This document shows positions 11,401 to 23,830 of a stretch of DNA of 64,000 nucleotides, piece by piece. The stretch spans positions 19,796,696-19,860,695 of the forward strand of contig OX579638.1 in assembly GCA_951230915.1 (NCBI GenBank), read 5' to 3'. Both the position numbers and the translations under genes were made by a program. Under the pieces are notes generated by a model. That model was not told where the DNA came from, made no database searches, and worked only from the letters and a program-made list of their open reading frames with translations. Every line of letters starts with the position of its first letter. Position 1 is the stretch's first letter. Source of the DNA: Antitrichia curtipendula (lineage: Eukaryota > Streptophyta > Bryopsida > Hypnales > Leucodontaceae).

Positions 11401-14159
11401 CAATTATAGATTACTACATCCAAAATTTAGATATCCCTTGCATTTGGTTAAGTCCCTTGCATTTGGATATTAATTACAATATCCAAATGTTTATTAATAA
11501 AAGATCATTAATAAAATTAGTTAAAGGCAAATTTTGGTAATGATTGGTCTGTTTATAGTATTTTAAAACTAGTGGTTTTGACTTTTGAAGGGAATAGATT
11601 TTTATTACTTTTTAAGAAAAAATTATATTCAATTTAACCTCATATTTGGAGAACGTTTTGTTATTGTAAATTATTGTTTTTGATTTGAAGGCAAATGGAT
11701 GTTGGATACACCTAAATTTCACTTGACCTCCTTTAGCCAATAATATTGAAAATTTACAGTTGATTCATCATGCCTCCTAAATTGCTTACAATTATATTTC
11801 AAATAGATTTGCTTATATACAACATTTGTTCATAAATTTATGTGCATATCTTTTATGCCACAAAACTCATATTTGATGATTTTAGGTGTAGTTTAGCTAA
11901 TAAAGCTCTAGATGTATATGGAAATGATCCTAGGAGTGACACTTTTTGGTTATGCTATTACAGTGATCAAAAACATATTTAATTTTTTGTAATTATTCAT
12001 GAACTCAAAAAAAAAATTGAAAGCTCAAAGCAAAGTTTGTATACAAGTGTCTTTAGATTCCCTTTCAATATAAAATTCTTCAGCTTCTATAGACTACCTC
12101 AAGGACTAAAAGAACTTTTCAAATCCATCCATTATATTTTAGATACTATGCATTGAGTTTTGTCTTGGTGACAAATATCCATGTAGACAAACATAGTGTC
12201 TTGCAAATATCATATGCACATACCTTAAGATGTGGGCACTTTTTACATTATTTTTGTAGGTTGAAATTTCCAAAATGTAAATTAATGGATGGATTCATAA
12301 GTTATTTCTTTTCAAACTCTCTATGGACCTTAAATCAATTCTACATCAAAAGATTATGTCTTTATTTATTATATATATTTCAAGTCATTTAAATATTGAG
12401 CTTAGGTAGACTGTTATTAGGCCAAGGCTTCTTTTATTGCCTAGACATGCTAAATTTAATTTAATAATTGCAATTTTAATAATGTTTGTGTGTGTGTGCA
12501 TATATATATGTTGAAGAGTTTTATATTATTTATTTTGAATTTTCAAGTTGAAGTTTTATTGATTAAACTAATTAATAAACTTTAATATGCATTGGCATGC
12601 AATAATAGCAATAGTTGTGATTTTTAACAAACCAATAATTCATTTCCTTACAAAGAAAAAGAATTAGGCATTAGTGAGATAATGCCAACTTTTTTCTCTA
12701 AGATTGGCAAGGATTATGATTTTTTTAAATTCAAGTCTCACTTTCCAAAACTAAAATTGAAGGACAAGTACACCTTCATTAAGACAAAGACTTCCATATT
12801 ATCTACTAGCAAATCAATATGATGTATAGTAGCTAAGTCCAATACAATTTGAGTAGATGTAAGGAAGTGTTGTTCTTTATAGGTCATATAACAATGTCTA
12901 TGCTCATAAATGATTATATATAAAAAAAATATATATGAATATGTCACAAGATTTCTTCTTAGAGCTTTTCCAATGAATGTCAACTGGATGACCTATACTT
13001 TTGCAATATTCATCATCTACCCAGTTGATGGTTGAGCGTTGAAGGATCAATATTCAAACAAGTAAGTTGTATTTCAACCACATTATTAAAATCAACCCTT
13101 CTATAATCTTGACTAAAACAAATTCATTTTAAACATGAGTACTTGGAATTAATTTAGGACAAAATTTTCTTTCAATTATTGATATGACTAAATAAAAACT
13201 AACATACTTCCCTCCTTAGAACTAAAAAAGACCATTTTGTTGTTTCTTACAATAGCATATTATGTATATATAAACCTTTCCAACATTTGACTAATTTGCA
13301 CATGATGTGGATATTTTTATTTTCCTTAAAGACTTTGAAAGACTTAAGTCTGCTTTATACCTAAAGGCCAAGCCAATTTGTTGAATTAGAGGCCCAAAAT
13401 CCTCATTGTAATTGGGCAAAAGGCTGAAACCAATCCAAATGTCATATTTCAATTTAAAAAACTGTTTTTATGAAATATATATTTCTCAACAAATCAGAAT
13501 TATTGAATTTTGTGCAATCAACCTTGAAGGGAATTGGCCTAGTAAAGCAGTCCTAAAAAACAAATTTCAAATATAGATGAGGAGCTTAGCACAAGCTATT
13601 TGAAGTGCTAGAGTTGCCTAAATTTTTTGGGCAAGGTATTTTTTCACTTAACCCTCAACATAGATAATTTTTAAAAATTTAAAAATTAATTTTTTTTTCT
13701 TAAACTTTTAAATGAAAATAAATTATTATATATGAAAAAAACAATTCAATTATTTTGAAATTTCTACTAAAGAAAAAATAGACACAAAGATTGCTATGAA
13801 TGCTCTTCAATTAATTTTTTTTAATTTTTTTTCCATCCAAACCACATTTGGTAATGATGGACTTCATTTAAATCACAATTGTCAAGCTAAATTTAATCTT
13901 TATGAAATTGATTGCTTTCATTGATTTCATTGATTGATTAAAAAATGGTCAATTTCATGTTTGAATGATAGCACTTTTTCTATGAATTTTGATTTTTTTA
14001 GAAATTTTGGTGGAGGCAAATCATAGCACTGTGATTTCTTGAAGTGTAATAAAATACATACACAGGATCAGATAAATTTCAATATATATTACAATAATTT
14101 GGGATTTGGCCAAAAATAATGTTAGAATGAAAAACAATATTTAAATTTGAAAACCGTAT
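11401..14159. other. AT-rich intergenic DNA
   Basis: No recognisable gene or RNA. A short TG/TA-rich microsatellite occurs at about 12486-12510. Open frames are short and of biased composition. Confidence 0.5.
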
Positions 14160-14903
14160 TTAACCCCTAAAGGTTCAAAGTTTTAGAATGGAATTTTAAA
14201 CGTTTGAGTAGGTACCTATGGTGTCAAAGTCTACAATAATTTTTTAAACTTCAATTGGAGGTAAAATAAGTATTCGTTTTCTTAGTATATAATTTTTATT
14301 TCAATTCCTACCCAGGAAAAAAAAGTTATTTCCTCCTAAGCTCAAAGTACTTGATTTGGGGGCAACAAAAAAATAAAAAATTATCAAAAGAATTAAAAAG
14401 AATTCCCTTAAAGATTATATTCATGTCTATGTAGAAAGCTTTTAATTTATTCAAATTGGATTAGTCATAAGAAAGTTATGATGAGTCATGTTTTGTAGGC
14501 AGTCAAAGCGTCTTCCAAAAAAAGTATTATATAGGATTGGTTTTGAGCTCAATTTTTACAATTTCTTAAAGCAAAAAGGTCCATTAGATGTAGATTACTA
14601 GCTACAACAATCTCACAATTAGAATTTACATGTTTCAATTCCATTTTTGAGCTATTTGTAATTTTATTTTATTTTCTGTCTTATTTCTACTACTATTAAA
14701 CAAATTATTGATTACTACTATATTTCAATCTACACTGTCAAAGTTTTTGAAATTTTTTCCACACATTTTCATACACGTCTTATGCAAGATCATATTGTTA
14801 GATAAGCAAAAAAGTATTTTAGTTGTTGTAGCTATTTACACTAGAAACAGCAATTTTAGAGTTAGTTTTTTATAAATCATAGTCGTGAGCATTTAGGGGT
14901 TAA
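14160..14903. mobile_element. TTAA-flanked piggyBac-like element, third family
   Basis: Begins TTAACCCCTAAAGGTTC and ends GCATTTAGGGGTTAA, 744 bp. The first half is shared with a truncated copy at about 48072-48510: for example AGTTTTAGAATGGA against AGTCTTGGAATGGA, and GTAGATTACTAGCTACAA against ATAGATTACTTGCTACAA. No transposase frame. Confidence 0.75.
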
Positions 14904-15169
14904 AGAAGGAAAAATATATAAATGAAATATATGCAATATTATATTATTTGAATTCTGATACATAGAGCTTCTAATTGCAATAGCTCATTGAATTTTGCAG
15001 TTTCTTTGATGTTTTGATGTGGAATAGAAAGATCACTTTTTAGGCTTTATTTTTTTTAAATTTAAATCAAAACCAAAATTGGGTACTTTAAAAGTTACAA
15101 TTTTTTTTGCCAAGACTTATCTTTCTATTGTATTTAGGGACTTTTATGGATTAAGTTGTGTGACCCATT

Positions 15170-15410
15170 ACATGTTTTTTTTGAGGTCTGGAGGGTTGTT
15201 TCAAGCCTGTTTTCCCTATTGTTCCCGATTTAATGAAAGAATGGCTCGCTGCCAAAAAAAAAATTCTAATTTTTTGTTTGTTTGTTCTTAAAATGACAAA
15301 AGAAGTTGAAAAAAGATTCATTTTTTATTTATTTTTTTGTGACATGGCCGAAGTTCGGCCACATCAGACTACATAGGCGTAGCTTCCTTGTTCCCGCAAC
15401 CATGATAACT
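15170..15410 (+). repeat. Dispersed repeat, divergent copy
   Basis: Contains GGTCTGGAGGGTTGTTTCAA and GACATGGCCGAAGTTCGGCC. This order of blocks resembles the repeats at about 45290-45545 and, inverted, at 48965-49230. Weaker than those two copies; terminal structure not defined. Confidence 0.4.
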
Positions 15411-15608
15411 CATTACTCATAGTCCTCCAGACCCCCAAAATCTCCTCTAATGCAAACTTCAATTGTGTCAAACTAAAGCAAGAACACCACCTCCATGAGG
15501 CTCTCTTCCCAAAATTGTTTGAATTCATTTGTTATAGTAATAAGATAAAAATTTGTATTATTAATGGAAGTAAAATTAATGGTTCCAATCTTCCTTTCAA
15601 TTTCCAAG

Positions 15609-16006
15609 TATGGTAGAACCACCCATTCCCAACCATGGATCCATATCCAACTTGTAGGGTGCAACTATTTCCAACCAAAGCTTGGAATTTTTTTTTCTCC
15701 TTTTCAAGGTTGGGACTAATAAGGTCATGACACATGTTCCAAAATAGTAAGCATAAAAGTAGGAAGCAATGAGCAAAAAAGTAGTTCTTGAATGATTGGA
15801 GTTGGAAGACTCTATACATTGGGTATGAATTGAGGTTAATGTTAGGCTCTTAAAATTCATAATAGTTTCAATTCAAGGCATAACATTACCAAAAAAATTG
15901 CAATCCCTGTGATTTCTATCTTTCTACAAAAATTTGATGTTTTCTTACACTGCTCAAGAGCATGCGCGGAATCGCTTAAGTAGTTGACTATGGTGGTTCT
16001 ACCATA
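15609..16006. mobile_element. TIR element family A (TATGGTAGAACCACC), copy 1
   Basis: Left end TATGGTAGAACCACC and right end GGTGGTTCTACCATA are a perfect 15-bp inverted repeat about 400 bp apart. The interior (GGTTGGGACTAATAAGGTCATGACACATG) recurs in inverted or direct form at 17.4, 22.0 and 30.7 kb. TA lies at both ends, so a TA target is possible. Non-coding MITE-like element. Confidence 0.75.
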
Positions 16007-16139
16007 GTTCACCATCTATTTGTCAAATGAACTTTTGACATCAATCATGAACTTTAGAGTCTCCTAACCAGGGAATTTGGATACCTATTATAGTGTAAAA
16101 CCAAAATTTTCCATAGCTAGATTGTACAACAAAGAACTA

Positions 16140-16710
16140 CTCTCTCTATCTCACTAAAAAACTCCAAATCAAGTGCAATTTTTGTCCTACTAAAAACCTT
16201 TGTTTATTGATTGTGATTGTTGAATAAGCATTGGTCGTATTGAATGACCTCATGGGAGTTAGTGGCAAGCAATTAAGGAGCATTCCTTTCCTAGCAAACT
16301 TTGTCTTGCCTATATGAGGCACCTTGAACTTGCAATTGCTTCAAATAGTTGTATTGATGATGGATTCAGTGACCACTTATGCGTTGTGCAAATTTATTCA
16401 TGAAAGGGGCCAAGTTTTCTAGTTGCAATATTTAGGTCGGGAGCATAAATTTCTACAATCCCATTGTTGCCACCAACCTTTAAATCATCAAGAATGGCAA
16501 GTTGACAACATTCACAAACAATGTTCAAATATGATACCTTCTACATAGATTTTGAATGCCCAAACAACAGAGCCTAAGCTAGAGATTTTGCATAGATCTA
16601 GGTGATGGATTACTAGTTCTTGAATGTATGTATCATTGGCACAAAGATTAAAAATATAGTTAATCCCTCATGAAGAAGGTTATTGGAGATTTTTAGTGGG
16701 AGAAAGGGAG
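16140..16710 (-). mobile_element. Stowaway-like MITE, copy 1
   Basis: Left end CTCTCTCTATCTCACTAAAA and right end TTTTAGTGGGAGAAAGGGAG are imperfect inverted repeats, each bordered by TA. Its reverse complement matches the element at 40190-40740 through the body (GAGGGATTAACTATATTTTT, GCAAAATCTCTAGCTTAG). CTCCCTCYGTYCCA-type ends with TA duplication are the signature of Tc1/mariner-type Stowaway elements. No transposase seen. Confidence 0.78.
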
Positions 16711-16742
16711 TATTTTACATGAGCTCATAGGGTGTTTCTTCT

Positions 16743-16934
16743 ACACTGAATAGGGGTATTAAGGGGACCCATACTAATTAATTGACATTACACACTATAT
16801 AAATATCTAACTTTGTTATACATCAATAGTTATTGAAGTGTTCGGTGTGTGTGCATCATGTTTCAAACATCTACTGTTTTTACTACAATAAGTCCCTTCA
16901 ATTTTTTGGTCCCCTTAATACCCCTATTCAATGT
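16743..16934. mobile_element. Short MITE with a 27-bp terminal inverted repeat
   Basis: The left terminus (16743-16769, starting ACACTGAATAGGGG) and the right terminus (16908-16934, ending CCCCTATTCAATGT) are inverted copies matching at 26 of 27 positions. The element is 192 bp, AT-rich inside. If the terminus is taken one base in, TA borders both ends. No second copy was noticed in the window. Confidence 0.78.
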
Positions 16935-17265
16935 AAGGTAACATGCTCAAAATCAAATAAGCTCTGAAATCGTCCACCTCATCAAATGTACATTGTGTGT
17001 ACATGTTTTTTTTCATAGGCTTCAGCAATGTACAAACAATGTATATTCAAGGAGGTGGGCGATTTTAGAGCCCTATGCCATTTGAACTTCAAAATTTTAT
17101 AACTAATTCCACAAAGCTCCAAAAAATATGAAACAACTTGGGCTAGATGCCAATTCTACTTGTCTTTCAGGGGAAATTTACTGAAAATTATTTCAAGGAG
17201 CTTCGCCTCCCCAAAATTCAGTTTCAGCTCTTAGGTGGGCGATTTCTGAACCTATTAGTGATCTT
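16933..17265. mobile_element. TIR element family C (GTAAGGTAACA), copy 1, right end degenerate
   Basis: Begins GTAAGGTAACATGCTC directly against the 192-bp MITE and is closely similar to 24095-24438: AGCTCCAAAAAATATGAAAC, CAGTTTCAGCTCTTAGGTGG. The right terminus (CTGAACCTATTAGTGATC) has lost the clear inverted repeat. Includes the paired ATGTACA motifs seen in the other copy. Confidence 0.6.
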
Positions 17266-17399
17266 CATTTCCTTGCTCTTGCAGACCACATTCGGATTTG
17301 ATTAATGTATTATGGGAAAAGCTTGGCCAGTCTTCACCTGCTTGGTGCTGAGAACATTAGTTAGTCCAGATTTTGTGCAGCTACAGCACACTTCTACTC

Positions 17400-17782
17400 T
17401 ATGGTAGAACCACCCATAATCAACCACTTAAGGAATTTTGTGCATGTTCTAGAGTAGTAGAAGGTAATGTAAATTTTGTTTGCCTTGTAGAAAGATAGAA
17501 ATGATGGGCATTGCCAATTTTTTATGATTTTTTTTCCTTAAATTCAAATTACTATGAATTTTGGAAGCCAAAAGTTGGCCTCAACCCATACCCAATATAT
17601 AGAGTCTTCCAATTTCAATCATTCTATAACTACTTTCCCGCTCACCGCTTCCTACTTCCTTGCTCACTACATCAGGACATGTGTCATGACATTATAGTGC
17701 CAACCCTGGAAAGGAGAAAAAATTACATTCCAAACTTTGGCTGAAATATGATGCATGGTTGGTAATGGTTGGTTTTACTATA
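17400..17782. mobile_element. TIR element family A, copy 2
   Basis: Begins TATGGTAGAACCACCCATAA. The body is homologous to 15609-16006 in inverted orientation (TTCATAGTAATTTCAA-type block, ACATGTGTCATGACATTATA). The right end (GGTTGGTTTTACTATA) is a degenerate terminal repeat. Confidence 0.65.
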
Positions 17783-17956
17783 TGCCCTGGTCACTTAGGT
17801 ACAAATCCTTGTAGCTCTACTCAATCATTCATTCAATGGCGAAATTCTCAAGAAATTGGCACTTTTGTAGACCCTCTTCTGAAACTCACATCTATCACCA
17901 GTGCCATTTTTTGTACACCTCAAATGCACAACTTCATTCAATGCTTTGAAAAGTAT

Positions 17957-18370
17957 AAGGTAGGAGGCTCTGAAACGGAACGGGCATTAAGAATGAACCC
18001 TATAAATGGTTGTGAAATGGACATGAGTTGGTTCCGAAATTGACATTTATAGTCATCGAATGAATCAAGGAAAAAAAACATTGTCAATTGCAAGAGCCAA
18101 TCATTTGCTTTGCTTTCCCCATCATTCTTTAGAATTGCAAGTGAACCGTTTATAGAAGACCTAGGGTCTTAAATAGGGACATATGATCCAACTTGTTTGA
18201 AAATTCATAAGTAATTCAAAAATGCTTGGAAAAATACAAAACCACTTGGGTTAGATTCCTCATCTATTTCTCTTTATCTGAAAAATGAGCTAAAATTATT
18301 CCCTTCCAATCAAATACACGAAAAAGGGTGGACCGGCCCTTAGATGTGCCATTTCTGAGCCTCCTACCTT
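17957..18370. mobile_element. TIR element family B (AAGGTAGGAGGCTC), copy 1
   Basis: Left end AAGGTAGGAGGCTCTGAAA and right end TTTCTGAGCCTCCTACCTT are inverted repeats. The body matches 36828-37240: GAAGACCTAGGGTC, AAAATTCATAAGTAATTCAA, CTGAAAAATGAGCTAA. About 414 bp; no coding frame of note. Confidence 0.78.
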
Positions 18371-18630
18371 GTTCCATTTCAATGAGTATGCTACACTCTA
18401 CAGATTTGAACTCCAATGCGGACCAACAAGTAAGTTGGGTGATGCGCAACAGTTCTACGACTTGTGACCACTGCGAAACGAATACCCTCATGATTCATGT
18501 GAGCCCACCCATTCTTGTTCATGATTTTGAATTTGTACTTGACTTGTGTGTCATTTTTGAAGGGTTCATTAGAAGAAAACCTTTGCTTATTTGACTAAAG
18601 GCAAAATATGTGCTTTCCATAACAGAGTTT

Positions 18631-19989
18631 AAAGTATGCTGCTCTAAAAGCGCCCATCTTCTTCAAACCACTTCTATAATAAGCTCTGGAATGGACATAA
18701 GGTGATCCTTAACCCCTAAAGGTTTTTGACTATTTTTTCACAAAAAACGCTCCCAAACTGCCATTTCTAGTACAAGTACCAAATTTTGGAAAAAAAACAT
18801 TTTTGGACACATGTAACCATAGGATCTTGTAGTAAATTAGTTTCAGAAGACGTGGAAAAAATTTCAGAAATTTCCACCGTGTAGATTGCAAGATATTAGC
18901 GTTTGAAGTGACAAAAATCCTTTTTTTGTCCCTGCGAAAAACCGGGCAGCTGCACCTCACATGGTCACATTTGTATGAAAAAATGTCCGAAATGGTGGTA
19001 ACTCTTTGGATTCATTCTTCAAAGCAAGTTAGCTACATGCTTGAAAAATTTCAGATCATTTGGAATTGTACAACATATAGGAAAAAAATAGTAAGTAGAA
19101 AGAAGTAGAAAATGATTCAAAACACTAAATTGTTAAGGATTTAATTATGGAATTGAAAAATGCCAATCCAAACAATTATAATGTTGTAATAAACAATCTA
19201 CACCTTGTGTTTATATTTTTTTTCCAAAAATATTGAAAATTGAGTTAAATAAAGGACTTCAAAGTTTATTTTAGAGTAGAGATTCCATAACTACCTACAA
19301 ACTACCCACAACTAAAATTCCTCATAACTTTCATCTCATAAATCAAAGTGGAATGATTCAAAGCTTTCCTTATGCACATAAATCTAGAGAACCAATTTCA
19401 AATTTTTATTTCTCTAGAAAATGATTTTTAAAGAAGTTTTTTTTGCTGCCCGGGCTGCCCGCCGAACAATGAAAACTACATATCATACCATAACTTTTTA
19501 ACATGTGGTCAAAAGTTATGAAAATTGTTGGGCCCTAAAGCTACTCCTCGGGCAAATCTTGTGTGAAAATTTCAAAGAAAAAAAATAAAAATTCCATTCG
19601 TGGTGAGCTCCCCCAAAACGCTATGTTGTCAAAAAAACGGTGTTTGGTCCTTTAGGGGTTAAATGAACCTCTTTAGCCATTGAGTGGATCGAGGACAGAG
19701 AGTTATTTATTGCAAGAGCCAATCAATCTCCTTGGTTTCCCCACATCTTTACAAGTTGCAAGGGAACGGATTTTGAGAGACCTATGGTCACAAATAGGTG
19801 CCTACTACAGTAATCTTTGAAAAATCCTAACTTATTCTACAAATGTCCGAAAAATATGAAACGACTTGGGTTAGATGCCAATTCCACCATTCTTCTTATA
19901 AAAATTTACTGAAAATTGGTTTGAGGAGTTCAGCTTCCCTGAAATAGGCAATCAGCTCTTAAATGGTTGCTTTAAGAGCAAACTACTTT
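18631..19989. mobile_element. TIR element related to family B, split by a TTAA element
   Basis: Left end AAAGTATGCTGCTCTAAAAGC and right end GCTTTAAGAGCAAACTACTTT are imperfect inverted repeats. Outside the insertion the sequence follows family B: TGGACATAAGGTGATC at the left junction, GAGTGGATCG, and ATTGCAAGAGCCAATCAATC, then the conserved AATATGAAACGACTTGGG. The insert occupies 18709-19662. Confidence 0.68.
18709..19662. mobile_element. TTAA-flanked piggyBac-like element with an empty-site match
   Basis: Starts TTAACCCCTAAAGG and ends CCTTTAGGGGTTAA, 954 bp with perfect 14-bp ends. The left flank GGACATAAGGTGATCC and right flank ATGAACC match the continuous family B sequence GGACATAAGGTGGTCTTTAA followed by ATGGATC at about 36892-36915, which has a single TTAA. 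This supports insertion with TTAA duplication. The body matches 7591-8524 and, inverted, 45855-48071. No transposase is encoded. Confidence 0.85.
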
Positions 19990-20062
19990 AATCTATTCTA
20001 TGAGCTTTGAACACAAATCCTGCTTTTGACTTAACTATGACTATGAGCAATTGAGCTCCTAC

Positions 20063-20610
20063 TAAGGTAAACCTGCCTATAACAAGCAAAATAACTGATT
20101 TGTCATGTTGCCATTACCAAAAAAATTCTGATTTTTTTTCATACAAAGACAAATCTGAGAAATGAAGGAAGCAACTGGAATTTTATTTTTTGACAAAGTA
20201 TGAATTTTTAATGAATTTTTGAAATGTGCTATCCAGTTGGCCCAAATGAGTCTGTAGACTATCCCAAATCAGCAAAAAAGTATTTCTATGATGGTCATCT
20301 TGTCATCTAAATCAGTCACAACATTTTCTAACATGATTACAAGATTTCCTATCATAGACATGACATTGAAGGAATAAAAAAATAACTTTTTACTACCAGT
20401 TTACACTAGAAAGGTGTAAGTGTCCTATGACAGTCACTAATAACTCCATGACCATCTTTCAAGGCTTTAATTATGGTCACAAATCAACCTAATGTAGTCC
20501 TAATTCCAATTATTAGGAAAAGTCTGTCATGAGTTAATATTAGACTGTAATGAACAATTTTCTAGGTGCATGTCATGGGAGATTTGCCTATCATAGGCAT
20601 GTTTACCTTA
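20063..20610. mobile_element. TIR element family D (TAAGGTAAACMTGCC), copy 1
   Basis: Begins TAAGGTAAACCTGCCTAT and ends ATAGGCATGTTTACCTTA, an imperfect inverted repeat of about 17 bp. Internal sequence is shared in the same order with 31115-31610: GGAATTTTATTTTTTGACAA, GTCATCTTGTCATC, TGCATGTCATGGG. Non-coding. Confidence 0.68.
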
Positions 20611-20850
20611 ATCCTAACCATTTACATATCCCACATGCCAATTTGGGTTGTTTTACCTCCTACTATCCAATTTGTATATAGAATTGTCTTTTTTAATTTC
20701 ACACTCATCTTGAGAAATTGCTTTGGGTGCTAGATTCTCATGTACAACTCAACATCCTTATACTATAAGGAGTGAAAAAAAAAAAATAATTTCTTGCAAC
20801 ATTTTTTAGAAAAACGATACAATTGCCAAATGTGGAAGAATATAACTACA

Positions 20851-21089
20851 CTAAATAATAAAATTAGGTTGCCCTATACTAATTTCTCGGCATTTCCTAT
20901 AATATTTACTATTTCTTTACAAGAATTTACTACTCTTGAACTAAGTATTGTTGTAATTGGGATTCATGAACCTCCATGTGTACAAACAAAAATATATATA
21001 GAAATATTTGTTGACTTTGATAGCTCGTAGAGTAATTTTCTTGAAGTAAGGCAACCTAATTGTTAAGGCAACCTAATATGACTATTTAG
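20851..21089. mobile_element. MITE family E (CTAAATARTRAAATTAGGTTGCC), copy 1
   Basis: Left end CTAAATAATAAAATTAGGTT and right end GGCAACCTAATATGACTATTTAG are inverted repeats. 239 bp, the same length as the copy at 25293-25531, with which it shares ATTCATGAACCTCCATGTGTA-like and GTTGACTTTGATRGCT sequence. Confidence 0.75.
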
Positions 21090-22015
21090 TGTAAGTTGTA
21101 AGATGAAATTTCCAATAAATATTTTTTTATTGCCAAAGTGAAAATCTGAAAGTTTATTAATTATTCAACAACTATTTCCAAATCTGATAAGGGACTACGA
21201 TAAGTGTAAAGTGTAAATTGTGTCTTGATAGAGGGGTGGAACTATTTGAGTAGTAATTACATATGGCGGATATATTGATTAGGAAGGGACGATGCTCATA
21301 CCCTTAATTTTGTGTGTCTAAAATTGTAGCTGGAACAAGGAAGTTGTGGTATATAATTAGGAGAACGCCAATTTTGTTAAATTGGCAATATTCCATTTCT
21401 TTGACGTTTGGTGTTTACTGGACGCGTGACTTGAACCCCAAATCTATACCTGTCATGTTCTAGTTTTTGTGACTTGACTTGAACCCTCAAAAGCCAAAGA
21501 GGTTTGGACAAAACACAAATGTGTTATAAATTATAAGTTCTATAATTTTTTTGAAGTTTGCATAAAAGAAGATAGTGTGAAGCATGAAAAGTAGAAAATA
21601 TTTGTACGGTCAAAATTATAAAATTATTTTTAGTTTCTCTTCAAATGAATTTTGAAGATATAACTTCAAAAATTCACCAAAAATATAATTTTGACCTTTA
21701 GGATTTGATTTTTTTGGTCAAAATTGCGGTTGCTATTGATTTGTAAAAAAATGCATAAGATCTAAAAATGAGAATACCAATACTTTTCTAAAATAGAAAG
21801 TTTTTCAACACTAGCCAATTTTAAACACTTTGTGCTATTTTTCTTATAATTTTTGTTTAAACGTAGCAATCTTAGTTTTGAATAAAAATATCGAAAGACA
21901 GTCCAATATTTTTTGGGGAAAAAAAATTGAAAAAAAAAATTTTGCCCAAAAATTCTGTCCGAAGTTGGGCAACGACCAAAAAATGGTCATTTGATTGCTT
22001 AGGGTTTAATGAAGG
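21090..22015. other. AT-rich intergenic, possible decayed TTAA element
   Basis: The stretch from about 21476 (TTGAACCCTCAAAAGCC) to 22009 (GCTTAGGGTTTAA) may be an old member of the TTAA group with mutated ends. The match is weak and has no body homology that I could confirm. Otherwise nothing is seen. Confidence 0.3.
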
Positions 22016-22312
22016 TATGGTAGACCTACCTATAATGAACCACTTAAGCAATTTTGCGCATATTCTATAATAGTAGAAGGCAATGTAAATTTTTGTCATG
22101 TAGGAAGATAGAAATAACAATGATTGCAATTATTTTGGTAAATTTATGTCCTCAACTGAAATTACTACAAATTTTGGAAGCCTTGAATTGGTTCACATCC
22201 ATATCCAATGTGTACAGTCTACCAATTCCAATTATTCAAGAACTACTTTCCCACTCATTACTTTCTACTTTCTTACTCACTACATGGAGACATGAGTCAT
22301 GACCTTATTATA
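22016..22312. mobile_element. TIR element family A, copy 3, right end missing
   Basis: Begins TATGGTAGACCTACC and follows the family A body (GTAGAAGGCAATGTAAATTT, ACTACTTTCCCACTCATTAC, GAGTCATGACCTTATTA). No right terminus was found before unrelated sequence starts. Confidence 0.6.
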
Positions 22313-23250
22313 TGTAACAATTTTTGAATGTGACAATATCGCCAATTAACAAAATTGACATTGTATATTCTTTATCATGATTGGGCAATCAATTTTTATT
22401 TAGAAAAATTAAGTGGACACACCCTAGCTTTGAAATGGATCCTTTCTGACCAATTTAATTTAATTTAATTTTTTTCATTGTAGCAATACATCATATAGAA
22501 AATAGAAGATGGTTCTTCCAAATTTAAACCACTGTCATTATCCCCCAACATTGAAGTCTAGCTTCAAGGTGCCAGAAAAAAAAATCTTGTTTTTGACTCT
22601 TATTCCATCCATTGGTGAAGTATGAACAAATATTTGACAAATCTAATTATGGTCTCATATTATTTTAAAACCACTTACTATCCATTTCAGAGCTCCCTAT
22701 AAGGAATGTAGGTTGCAATCAATCCTTTTTTTTAAGAGTTTTGGCAAAAAGCTAGAGTGGCTACATTTTTTTCCTTCCGCTACCCACATGGCGAGGGATA
22801 GATTTTAGTCAATGATTTTTACTAGCGATTGTCTTTTATCCGGATAATCCATCTGGCACAAGTGGCTTGCAAGTGGTGGAAAATTTTAGCACTCCAAGGA
22901 ATTATTTATGAAGCAGAAAAGGCAAAATTCTTTAGAAGTGGTCATATACTTTGGCTCTCAAAACATTTATTATTGTGAAAACATGCCAAATTCCATTTTC
23001 CTTTGAAAGTAGCTTAGGCACCATTTCACAGATTATGAAATGAAAACTAGTACTTTACATCTACAATATTCACATAACTTAAGGAAATAAAAATTCATTC
23101 ATAGATATCTTGGAGGACACACAAGGCCAAACAAGGGCCCATCCACTCAAGAGCAAAGCCTAGACCAAACATGGATTTAGGATCTCACTAATACCACCTC
23201 AACTCTAACTTGAAAGCCCATATCAACGATCTGTTGCAATTGCCCATTCA
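22313..23250. other. Intergenic, no gene seen
   Basis: AT-rich unique-looking DNA with short open frames of low quality. The last ~200 bp (23080-23250) is the 3' flank of the hAT-like relic. Confidence 0.45.
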
Positions 23251-23830
23251 TTATGGGTAGCATCGTAAGGAAAGGTCTCCAAAGTGAAATTTTTTTGAGA
23301 GTACATCCCTACCACACATTCTAGATGGGTATCTGAAGAATTTCTTAGCTTGTTTTAAAAAAAAAACAAGAGAGCTGAAGCATCTCTCATCTTCTACATA
23401 CCCTAAAACTTGGACTATGGCAACTTCAGCCAACCTAAAGTACTCAGGAAACGCTTTCACTCTCAAAACAGTACAAGAATCCAGAGAACGCCACAGGTGA
23501 GTGAGGGGATTTAGCTCAAATGGAGGCTCCATCTGCTTCTTAACATTGTTGACCATGGCTAGTTTGAACAAGCCTTGTTGGGTCTCCAAACTATGAAAGT
23601 CTAAGACATGGGAGATCAAGCAGTTTACCTTGTCAACCTCAACCAACTTCGGCTCACAATAATAATCCATGAGAACGGACATTCAAATGTTTTGGAAAAG
23701 TCTCCTCTGCCTCAATCTGTAGTCAATATTGCGGGTACAAAACGCCTAAAGCATCCATAACATTGTTGGAGGGGAAATGAGGGGAAATGGGCTTCAAGCT
23801 CACTCAGCAATTGACGGGGCTGCCCCTGCA
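23251..23830 (-). pseudogene. hAT-like transposase, C-terminal relic
   Basis: The minus-strand frame 23682-23251 reads LFKLAMVNNVKKQMEPPFEL, HLWRSLDSCTVL, FPEYFRLAEVAIVQVLGYVE and DERCFSSLVFFLK. This pattern (hydrophobic AEVA.VQVLGSVEDER.FS) is the C-terminal dimerisation region of hAT-type transposases and of domesticated proteins related to them. A second frame upstream (23830-23690) gives NNVMDALGVLYPQY, broken by a stop and a frame change before the main frame. The N-terminal and catalytic regions are missing here. Inferred to be dead; it fits the part absent from the 59.2-62 kb relic. Confidence 0.62.
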
